Assembly: GCA_037893225.1 (NCBI GenBank)
Contig: JAZGUH010000088.1
Coordinates: forward strand, 62,001-126,000
Direction: 5' to 3'
Source: Hippasteria phrygiana
Taxonomy: Eukaryota; Echinodermata; Asteroidea; Valvatida; Goniasteridae
Length of the DNA stretch: 64,000 nt
The notes beneath the pieces were generated by a model. That model ran no database searches. It was not told where the DNA came from and saw only the letters and a program-made list of their open reading frames with translations. Both the position numbers and the translations under genes were made by a program. Numbering within the stretch: position 1 is the stretch's first letter; each line of letters starts with the position of its first letter. Positions 14,301-26,300 of this stretch are shown here, in pieces.

Positions 14301-17300
14301 CACGTAGAAAACAGGTTGCATTAGAGGCACACGTTGCATTGAAATCCCCCCCCCCCCAAAGGCCACTCGAGGTGTGGGCTACAGAGGAAAGTGTGGAAGA
14401 ACCAGCCCCTCACACTGAAACAAGACAAGATAATCTGATCTCTCACAGTATGAATAGGGTCAGGATGGGTAACTAGTCCACTGCTCCAAACCACTAGGCC
14501 ACGGCACTTCCACGAATATTTTACCTAAAAGTTACCTAACCTTCCTCCATGGTTAAGGTGTACATTTTGTTTTTTTACCACACTGTGTAATACGAGGTGC
14601 AATCAAAAAGTTCCGAGACTTTCAATAACTTTCGTGAGTAAGTATTCCAAGTTTAATACATCGCTTGATCAACATCAGCACCTGTGTTACACGCATTTTT
14701 GTGACCACTAGTACGTGCGCATCTGCGATTTCACCATGGACCTGAATCGCAAGCAGAAGCAGTACCATGTCGAAGTCTGCGAGGATCTCTGTCAACAGGT
14801 CCGGGATGACCCAAACTTCATCTCGAGGATCATCAGTGGTGACGAGAGTTGGGTCTACGGCTACGACCCAGAGACCAAACAGCAGTCTTTGCAGTGGAAG
14901 AGCCCACAGTCTCCAAGACCGCAGAAGGTGCGTCAGGTCAGGAGCGCAACCAAGAGCATGCTCATCGTTTTCTTTGACACTCGCGGGGTTGTGCACCGTG
15001 AATTCCTCCCCCAGGGTCAGAATGTCAACGCTGAGTTCTACTGCACCGTTCTGAGACGTCTGAGGGAGAACATTCGGCGCAAACGACCTGAACTGTGACG
15101 TGCTGGCAATTGGGTGCTCCAACATGACAACGCACCCGCTCACAGCGCGTTGAAAAAGCGCAAGTTTCTCGCCGCAACAAAACAATCGTCGCTCCCCACC
15201 CTCCTACTCGCCGGATTTGGCTCCCTGCGACTTCTTTCTGTTCCCCAAAATGAAGTTCGAGCTGAAGGGTCGCCGTTTTGACACTGTGGAGGAGATCCAG
15301 CGAGAATCGCAGATGGTGCTTGATGCGCTTAATACGGAACAGGATTTCCAAGGAGCGTTCCAAGCGTGGCAGGAGCGATGGGAGCGGTGTATCGCTGCAC
15401 GAGGGGACTACTTTGAAGGGGATAATGGCCGGATTTAAATCACGTTTGGTTTTTGCTTGTTATAGGCGCAGTCTCGAAACTTTTTGACCATACCTCGTAT
15501 TAGAGAAAAAACCCAAAGCGTTGACATCTGTACATTCCGACTGGTGCTCCATGTTGCTGGACAATACTTCACAAGGCGCGTTCATATGATTTTACTACGA
15601 TATGTGACCAGTCGACCTATTTCTCATACGGTCAACAGGTCCCTCAACGTCCACTTCCTTCATTATTATTCGAACACGCACTTTTCCGTAACTTTGTGGT
15701 ATCATTCAGCTCTCATTGCATAACCCATCCAACTTTATGATAGTGCGCCCTCTGGTGATAGCACTCTGTATATACATTCCATAGCAGCGCTATGCAAATT
15801 TAGCCACAGTGCACGATAACCAGCCTTGCGAATGCCCATCCACGTTTTTGTGAAGCAAATTTTGTCTTGTTTTGGCTTCTATTTTTTTAGCTTCACTTGC
15901 GCAACACCATGCATTGGTCAAGCAGAAGTTGTCTTGTCGCAGAAATGCACATTTTTGGGCAGAGCAGCTGCAAACTCCGTGAAGAGCACATCTCTCAAAC
16001 CAATATACTTGCTATTTGGCCGTCATCGCTTGTTGCAAAGATATTCTCACTCGTTGTGAACGCACTACATTTGCACTACTGGTTGTGTAACCGCATTGCT
16101 AATATTATTCACACTCGTTGTGAAGTCCCACCGTTGGTGCTGGAATTGGTAGCATCTTGGCAGTGGCACAGATCGTGGGAGGCTGCGTGGTATGTATCAA
16201 CCTTACAATAGGTCAATGGGAGACATATAAGACACTGGTGGCAGCAGACATACCGGTCCTTTCCCCTGTTCTCATCAGTCATGCGCATGCTCAGAACTAT
16301 GCGCACATGCTCATCAGAACTATGCGCGCATGCTCAGAACTAGCAAAATGGACCGGTATGTCTGTTGCTTCTCATTGTTACCAGACCAGTCTTATAATTA
16401 CAGACATGATAAACTATTTAATGCCAATTTTGGCATGAAATGTTCACCCTATATTTACAACATTCTTGTTTATTGGATGCTCTCCTGACCAATCAACATC
16501 TACAAATTATAGCATTGGCAAATTATGCGTATGCTTTAAAAAGGCAGATTTTTAAAAACATTTTTTTCGGGTTAGGGTTAAAATCTGTATCTAACTGACC
16601 CAAAGCTTGGTATTTCCCTGTGTAGGAGTGACTCACTATGAAATAGCCTACTTCAGATGTAGATATTATGACAAACCACAGTAGTAATAAGCCAGTTCGT
16701 TATTTCAACTGCGCCTGGCACAATGACATTTTATCCCGAATGACCCGTGTGAACGCAAAAGGTGGTCGCACAACGCGCACGTGTTATTAAATTCAATCCG
16801 AACGGGCATTCGCGTAACCTGGCGTGACATTACGTCAGCAATTTTATCCCGAATAACCTTTGACCTTTGAGATACCGAACTGGCTTATTGGACTGTACTC
16901 ACAAAGACATGCCCGGTACCGGTAGCTGTAGTCATAACCCACTGGGCACCGACACTGGTAACCGCTATCATCAAACACGCAGGTACCATTGCCGCATAGA
17001 CCAGGATATCTTGTACACTCATTGGCCACTGTCAGGTTGGGAAAAAAAAAAGAGAAAAAAAAAGAGGATTATTTGAGATCCATAATTGACTACCATAACC
17101 TAATCAATACGCTCATCGGTTTATTTCTAAATTGCACAAATTCATTACACAATGTAAACACAAAAAATGTATAGAAGTGACATTATGAAAAACCCTTTAA
17201 AAAAGATGGAGTACCTTCACACCGCCTATTGCCGATGTTGAATTCGTAGCCGTCGGGGCACTGGCAGGTATACAGCACCTCGCGGTCTATGCAGGGGTAA

Positions 17301-20300
17301 TCACGGCAGATATTTGGGTGTTCATCACACTCATCGATGCCTGGACCGCAAAAAACAGAAAATGATAATGTGTATATTTACAAAGTGCAGCTATATATTC
17401 ACCATGATCATGGCATTATATATTACCCCTGCTCATCAGGCCAATTAATCATTCCTGAAATCTTCTCGGCTCCCTGGGGAGTATACAGCCCCGGCGAACA
17501 TGGGCTAATCAAACACATAACCATCACTGCCCTCACAGGTACCCATTTACTCCTGGGTGGAGAGAAGCAATTTTGTGACAAAGTGTCTTGCTCAAGGACA
17601 TAATACACAAGGACTCTACTTGACTTAAATGCAACATCTGTAGCATCATCAAGATTTTGAGTTGACTATCCTAGACAATGAAGCCACGATACAGATGAAA
17701 AGATCTGTTAGAAATGGTCACCATATGTAAAGCAATGCACCAAGGATCTAGTCCCGAATCCGTCAAAATGTAGCAAAGTGCCCGGAGGTCGCAGGTTCGA
17801 ATCCCGCTCCTGCCAGTTTCTTTGTTCACTTTGAAAACATATTCAAATTTACCTAGTCAGTTTCCCTTGTGGATTGTTTGACGAATTATAAGTTAAAAAG
17901 TCGTATCCTCATTGAGTGATCCCAACAATGTCGCTTCCCAGGTTGTATCGTAAAATTGGGTGTGATCCCTGGCTATACGGCATTCTGGGTTTATGACTTC
18001 TGACTAGCGCCCACCCGAACAAAGATACTGACAATTTGGGAGACCGCCAACATAGGGCAAGATAGTTCAGTTGGTAGAGCGCCGGTACGGTAACCCGGAG
18101 GTTGCAGGTTCGAATCCCGCTCCTGCCAGTTTCTTTGTTCACTTTGAAAATGTATTTACCTAGTCAGTTTCCCTTGTGGATTGTTTGACGAATTAGAAGT
18201 TAAAAAGTCGTATCCTCATTGAGTGATCCCAACAATGTCGCTTCCCAGGTTGTATCGTAAAATTGGGTGTGATCCCTGGCTATACGGCATTCTGGGTTTA
18301 TGACTTCTGACTAGCGCCCACCCGAACAAAGATACTGACAATTTGGGAGACCGCCAACATAGGGCAAGATAGCTCAGTTGGTAGAGTGCCGGTACGGTAA
18401 CCCGGAGGTCGCAGGTTCGAATCCCGCTCCTGCCAGTTTCTTTGTTCACTTTGAAAATGTATTTACCTAGTCAGTTTCCCTTGTGGATTGTTTGACGAAA
18501 ATGTAGCAAATATAGGTGTTGGATTTGTGTAGATCTTGGGCGATTGTACCTTCTTTTCAGGGGGGTGGGTGGGGGGTCAAGGACCTACCTTCACACCGCC
18601 TGTTGGCCGTATTAAACCGGGATCCCTCAGCACATTGGCAAGTATACAACACGTCAAGGTCTATGCAAGGAACACCGCGGCAGATATCTGGATATTCCTC
18701 GCACTCGTTGATTCCTGATCGCATACACAAATTCAGAAAAGCCAATGTGGTCATCGGCCAAACTGGTAAATGAACGGTGTACAACAATAGCCTGACATGC
18801 AAGCAGCTTGAGTAATGGAAGACTATTTGAGATGCTTGCGGCAGCAGACGTACCGGTTCTTTTCCGTTGTTCTCACCAGTCACGCGCACGCTCAGGACTG
18901 CGCATGCACGCTCAGGACTGCGCATGCACGCTCAGGACTGGCAAAAAGGACCGGTATGTCTTGCCACTAGCGTCTCAAAAAGTTAACATTACAAATAACT
19001 ATGTTTGACCTAACATCGCATTATGATTCGAAGACGAGCCGAACACAAACAATTTGGTGCATCCGTACTGGGCTATTCCGTGCCAAATCACCTAGAGGCT
19101 ATCAGGGTTTGAAACTTTCTCTAAAAATACCTCAGCATGTATCATGAACACTGGGCGTGGGCGACTAGTGAATTTCAATAGTTGCGGCGACTACTGAAAA
19201 ATAGTCGTGATTAGTCTCAAACCACAGTGCTAGCTAGGGGGACCACATCACATTGGTTTTTGCCAATGGGGTTGGGGGGCCGAATTCTGTAAGTGCATAT
19301 ATACACTTTTTTCAAATATTTTTGAACGGGCAAAAAGGTATTCGAATATTTGGTTGAGGATTGAATATTCGGTATAATCGGGGCAACCCTAAGGTGAAGG
19401 TGCAATAATGGCTTTGATGACCTCCCCTTGGTCTTGAGTCATTTAATTCAACTCCAACAAACCGAACAAACCATTTTGGACAAGCGGCCAGACTGACCAC
19501 TCTGTCTCTAACCCGAGTTGGAGTCGAGTCCTACAATCTGAGTACAAAGTTCTACAAATACATTTAAAGCCAAGTACGGGCCGAGTCCGAGTACACTGAT
19601 GATCGAGTCCGGGGCCAAAAATTTGAGTCCAGTTTTTCAGGGTCCGAGTAGAGTACGAGTACGAGTACATAAACAGTCAAGTAAGGGCTGAGTACGAGTA
19701 CACCATAAGAAACAAAAATGCCAAGTTATGTTCTGAACATTATTATAACATACCTGCATCATCAAGAGTCTAAACACCAACAATTCAGGAGACTGACTAT
19801 TTCACTTTATTTCCATGTTTCTTATTTACTTTTTACACACCATGATGAACCAACTCAAAAAGTTGTGATGGAGCCAGAAATTTCTCCTTTTGGGAATTTA
19901 CCCAACAGCCCAAGAACAGTTTATGTATGTGTACTTTAGAGTCCGAAGGTGCAGTATCAAAAGAGAAAATAGTCGATTGTATTCCCGCGAGTACGGGCAT
20001 CGAGTACCGGGTACAAAATGCCGAGTCCGTGTCCGAGTCCGAATACACAATTTTCTTTTAGTACTGAAAATCGAGTTTGGGCCGAGTACTTAGTAGTACT
20101 CGAGTCGTACTCGAGTACGATAGTGGTACTCGAGTCGTACTCGAGTAAGATAGTGGTACTCGAGTCGTACTCGAGTAAGAGTACGAGTACTCCAACACCG
20201 TCTCTTACCTTCACACTTCTTGCTGCTCTTGTTGTACTGCTCGCCCTCGGGACACTGACAGGTGTACATCATGTCTCGATCGGCGCAGGTGTACTCCCCG

Positions 20301-23300
20301 CAGATGTTAGGGAAAACCTTGCACTCGTTGATACCTGAGACGACATGTCAAAACTTACTTTAGCCTTCATTTTTAGCAAGTTGAGAGATTTGCATGTACA
20401 TCCAAACCTATCCCATGGCACAGGAAATCTGCTGCGACATTCCAAGAATTTATTTCCATGTAATCGATAATTTTTATTACGATTATTATTTAATGTTTCT
20501 CACAAGTAATTTTAATTAGTGTTCTCAGTTCAAAATTCTATTACATTTGTGTTAAAGTTATTCTAGGTGTTAAGGTCTTCCCCCTGTACCAAATGTGTTT
20601 CCTGTACCTTACAGACGTTCTGTTAATTGTCCGTTGAACTTAGAGCTTTATAAATTTACTGTTCACAGAACCTTAAAAGAAGAAAAATGTGAATACTTGA
20701 TCAAATCCACTTTTGAAAACATGTTGGGTATAATTTTCACCCAAGTTCATCTCAAGTTCACGTTATCCACAAGGTCAAATTCAAGGTCAAAAGGTCATCA
20801 AACCTCACATTGCTCCTACAGACAAAATAATGGCAAATTTGCAATTAAAGACACCAATATCAACAGATTTGGCCCACTGGTTACAGAGATATGGTCATTT
20901 GAAAATTGGTGGGTGTGCCCATTTTGGCTAAAATCTCTTAATAAGGGTGTGTCGTTGTGCAAAACCGTTGGTCCGATGGGGCTTAAACTTGAAATTTCAG
21001 GTTTTTTCAGCCTCAATTACCCCATACACCAAATATGTGCCAATTTGAAGAGGGTTGGGTTTAAATTTCCATATTTTTGGGGGGGTGATTTGACACGGAA
21101 TGACCCCCAATAAAATTCCCAAGATTTTCCATGGAAATTGAAAATACTGTACATGTGCATTTACAAAGCACGGCAATAAGCATCTTGCGCATGCACAACC
21201 TAATCCATACTTTTCCCATCCAAATTCCCAGATCTTGGGAAAAATCCCAAGGAGTGCACGCTGCACAGATTGATCTGCACATGCTCAGTGATTATTTGTT
21301 AGATTTGTCTTCTACGGTTGATCCAATAAATTGTTTAAAAATGACTAAAATGCATACTAGTGTCGTCTTCTTCATTATTTTTACTAAATTTACTTCATGT
21401 TTTAAACACACATCCTAAAACTCAGAAAACCACCCTCAGCAAATGTGGTGCATTTGTTGAGGGCACTGCGACTCGTCATGACTAGTCACGCTAGTCGCAC
21501 GGTACTTACCAGTGTCCCTGTTTGCCGCTAGGACGGGGTGCAGTCTGTCTATGAATTGAATCTCCTGATGACCAGGCCCCATGGGACAAACCTCGTGAAA
21601 CGCCGCTGAAATTCAGATCGTAGGATTAAGTCAAAGTCAATACATCCTGAGGTTGACATTTCTGTTTAAACCAGGAACAGTGACAGCTTTAACCCTAACC
21701 CTGCTAAAGCCAACAAAAATATTGGTCAAAAGCCGTTGTAATTTGTTGGATTTAGCAGTCAACATGGTGTATAGGCCTTTATCATGCTGTCACCATCTTT
21801 GTCTTGCTCCCTGTATGCATTAGCAATTATGAATAGTAATTCCAATTATTGAATGAAGGTGCCAGACTATTTTCCCTTCCAACCTCGGTCTGGTTACATT
21901 GATTTTAATAGGAGAAAAACAAGATGGCTGTACCATGATAAAGGTCTATTGGTTTTTTGCGTATACTCCTGTTGGATTTTGTCGTATTTAGGAGGGTGGA
22001 AGCTAAATACTCCTGTAAATTAGAACAGAGATTTTTCTCTTTTTGCCCTACCCCGACGTAATGTATGAAGCACTGTATACTCAGGCTCTTGGAAAGCACT
22101 GAGGATCTCAGAAAGCACTGATTATACAGTACTTCACACATTACGTCACACATTACGTCAGGGTACATTACGTCTCTGTTCTAATTTACATCATCATCCC
22201 CGACACAAAAATTCCATCTTAACATTGATTACGCGGTACCCGCTGCTGCATTGGATTCAAATCAGCCAGCCGACCCCGGCAAGCTCGGTGGTCGAGTGGT
22301 TAAGACGTCTGCACTAGTAAGCAGGAAGTCGTGGGTTCGAATCCCGCCCGAGTAAGCCTGTGAATTTTTTCACACAGGCTCTCGGAAAGCACCGAGTATA
22401 CAGTGCTTTATACATTACGTCAGCTGAGGACAGGGCAAAAAGAGAAAAATCTCTTCTCTTTTTTGTCCCACAACTCAAAAAAATGAAATCTCATTGAATA
22501 TTGTTCATAACGGCTAGTATTACACACTGCATATTAAAATCACACAGAGAAGGGCTTGGGTGCAGGATTATACTGCAACTTTACTTCCAAGAGTTAGTTG
22601 AGGATGGAGCAACAAGTGTTGTGAGTACAGAACATGCCAAATGAGGCTTGTGATGCTGTGAACATGGGTGAGTATCAACAAAAACTACTCATGAAAGCCC
22701 ACAAAAGTCCTACATTACGTCAGGACAGGGCAAAAAGAGAAAAATCTCTTCTCATTTACATCATCATCCCCGATGCAAAAATTCCATCTTCACACTAAAT
22801 ACTCCTGTTGGAATTGTTCATATATAGGAGGGTGAAGGAGACTAAATTGGATTTTGTTGGATTCAGCATGGTAGCTGCAAATTGCCAAGGCTGGTGTGTG
22901 TAGGTGGTGGGGTAGCAGGTTTCTCATTTCAGTTTTGTTGGAAATTGTTGGATTTAGCAGGGCCATATGAAATAAACCTGAAGGGGGTTGAATCGGGTTA
23001 ATAATAGCCCTAAACAATTGCTTAGCCTCTCCCCTGTCCCTTCCCCCCAAAACTTAGTATTAATCTTTCCATCCCCACTGAGCGATTCCACATTGCCACT
23101 GAAGAGGGGACCCGTGACACATAGTAATTCAACTTGAGTTGTTGATGCTTAGACATTAGGGAGAAATGCAAGGGTTATCTCAAGCAGGCTTTCAAGGAGA
23201 CCCGGGTGAAAACAATTGGAGAATAGTAGGATCAAAATTTTCATAAAGAACAGAACAAAAACAGGACTTTGGAGGACAAAATCAGGAGGCCTTTAAATTT

Positions 23301-26300
23301 CAGGAGTTTTCGTTGATACCCATGTCCACAGCATCACAAGCCTCATTTGGAATGTTCTGTACTCACAGCACTTGTGCTCCATCCTCAACTAAGCTCTTGA
23401 AAGTAAAGGTGAAGTAAAGGTGCAGTACTCGTGCACTCAAGCCCTTTATTGAGTGATTTTCATATGACAGGGTGAAACACTAATATGAAAAATATTCAGT
23501 GAGATTTCATTTTTCGGAGTTGTGGGATAAAAAAGAAAAAACAAAAAAAACTAGGGAAAATAGACATTTCAAGAAAAAGTAAGAAACGTAGGAGCAAGGT
23601 GAACAAAATTAGGAACAATTAGGAAAAATTAGGGGGAGAGTGTGTGGTTTAGTGGTTAGGATTTGTGACTCATGATCAGAGGGTCAGGGGTTCAAATCCA
23701 GCTACTGGCCATATGTTGTGTCCTTGGGCAAGCCACTATATCCCCACTTGCCTCTCTCTCCACCCAGGAGTATAAATGGGTACCGGCATTAGCTGGGGAG
23801 TAACCTGTGATGGACTAGCATCCCATCCAGGGGGAATACAAATATTCTCAGTCGTTTTATGCTACAGAAACCGGAGATAAACGCCGGCCTGTTGGGCCAC
23901 AATGGTTCGTGTCTGGCTTCAGAGAGAGAGGAAAAATTAGGAAAAGTAGGAATACTTGAACGTCTGCTCAACGTTTAACCCTGTGGTAATGAGGTGTTTT
24001 ATATACAGGGTGTCTTTAAAAAAAAATGGAAACCGAGATTAATCTGTCTATTTCTCAGATACTGCTAAATTTTGTTTTAAATGGTAACCACCATCTATTA
24101 CTTAATGATGTCCTCTTTCTTATGACACCAAGAAATCCATGCTACCATCACGGATGACTGAGCACAAAGTTGTGCAACGGACCATGTCAGAAATGGCTTT
24201 GTACCAGATGCACCACAGGTCTATTCGCACAGTGTTCAGCATGTCTAAAAATAAGAACAAAGACCAATAAATACCAATAAATACCAATAAAGACCAAAAT
24301 AATTTCTTCAATGATTAAACAGTTGGAGGCTTATCCCTGTCCCAACCTAACCCCAGTGTCCTTCAACATGCCACCCCCCCCCCCCCCCCCATTTCTTTCA
24401 ACGCAAACTTCTGCCCTGGTTCTCATTGCTCTGACCGCATTCCTGATTACGTCTCTGTCCTCTTAAGGTCTCAACTGCAGCCATGATTCTGGCCCGTAGG
24501 TCATTGATGTCTCTGGGCGGTGACGTGTAAACTTTGTCCTTAAGATGCCCCCCACAAAAAGAAGTCACAGGGCGTGAGGTCCGGGGACCTTGGTGGCCAC
24601 TCAATCTCATGGTTCAAAGCAATTACTCTCATGTTAAATAGACCTGAGGTGCATCTGGTGCAAAGCCATTTCTGACATGGTCCGTTGCACAGCTTTGTGC
24701 TCAGTCATCCGTGATGGTAGCATGGATTTCTTGGTGTCATAAGAGGACATCATTAAGTAATAGATGGTGGTTACCATTTTAAACAAAATTGAGCAGTATC
24801 TGAGAAATAAACAGATTAATCTCGGTTTCTTTTTCTTTATTGACACCCTGTATAGGGTGCCTCGTGGTGCATGGCACTTCAACCATGTAGAAAGCTTGAG
24901 AGTAACATCGAGTTAACCCTCCTTTAATTCTGCATATTCTCCCTTTACCGCGAAGGGAAAGGTACGAATCAACAACCGGTTAACCAATGATCAAACTTGA
25001 CAAATGGTACCCAAATCGAGAGCGACTTACGTGAGTCATGGGGCGGGCATATCCACAACTGGCAGTCGTCGCCCCAGCCGGCCCCCACGCTACAGCAGCA
25101 CTCCTGTCTAGTGACGTTGGACCCCAGCGTGTTGCTGCAGAAATTGGGATCGTCCACGGAGGCGTAGCAGTCCTTCCTCTCTGGGCCTTGCTCTTGATCA
25201 GGGGAGGTCGGGGGTTCTGAAGTGGTTTCTACAGAAATCATCCCAACGTAGAAAAAAATGAACTACCCTCCTGCCAGTTTATCAGCTTGAGGTAAATACT
25301 CAAATTCACAGATAAAACAATTTTTAAACCAGTTTATTTTGTAAACCTTTTAAGAGCTGTGATAAGATTGTTTCTTTTCCGTGTTTTTTTTACATTTAAA
25401 ACCATTTAAAAAAAAATTTCAACAATATGAACAGAAGCAGTAGTACCCACATATTTATTTATTCGAAAACTTATGACAAAATAATTACATATTTCAAGAA
25501 TAAGAGAAAGACAACACAACCATAAAATACCAATTACATATAAGAAGAAACCCAAATAACATAATTAAAAATAAGAAGAAAAAAAGGTAAGAGTAGCCAA
25601 GATAAAAAATAAACAAGGTTAAGAGAATAAATGGTGTGAACAATTTGTGGGACAGCCAATCTTTGGTATCTGCTTGTGTGACAATAAGGAACAACAAGAC
25701 ATGTATATAGTATAGTGCTGTACACAAATCGAACAACACTGATTGACACACCAGCCATTTCCCTATCGTTCAACATAGGTTCAACATACATTGTAGGTAG
25801 CATGGGTAGGTGAAACTGATAGCTTGGTTTGATCATTGGTTTGAGCACAGACTGCTGCTGTCACATAAAATGAGTCAATTTGCCTTTTAACGAGATCAAC
25901 TCACCTCCCCCTTTATATATATATTAAAATATTGCTTCCAATGTTTGGTACTTCTTTAAGTATATTATCTTTTTTTTACAATAGAAATACATGACTGAAA
26001 CGAGATCCGGTTTTACCAAAGACGCCGATTTCCACATAGATGCAGTTGCGCATCTGCTCGTCGTACACTGCGCCTCTTGGGCACGAGCACGTGTAACTGC
26101 CGAAGGTGTTGACACAAGTCACTCCCATTCCTCCACATATATCAGGAGAATCTGTGCACTCGTCAGTGTCTGCAAGAAAATAGGGAGAATTTTAAATGGG
26201 AAGTTGTTTTGGGGTTGTTAAGACCTGAAAATTTACTTGAGCAAAGAAATCTCAAATCGGATACGAGGTGGGAGCGGTGTATCGCTGCACAAGGGGACTA

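Noticed and set aside
14622..15185. 187-codon minus-strand frame
   Set aside because: Antisense to the mariner transposase, whose catalytic motifs read on the plus strand.
18055..18435. Two tRNA-Thr genes
   Set aside because: Both lie in identical 307-base units with SINE leader and tail, and the anticodon stem is imperfect.
20595..21113. 172-codon plus-strand frame
   Set aside because: Intronic, no domain, overlaps repetitive AAGGTCAAA sequence. Probably chance in AT-moderate DNA.
22283..22354. Functional tRNA-Leu/Ser gene
   Set aside because: The acceptor stem has a mismatch, there is no long variable arm, and the sequence continues into a tail shared with another locus (35,470), so a SINE head fits better. 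A covariance-model score would decide.
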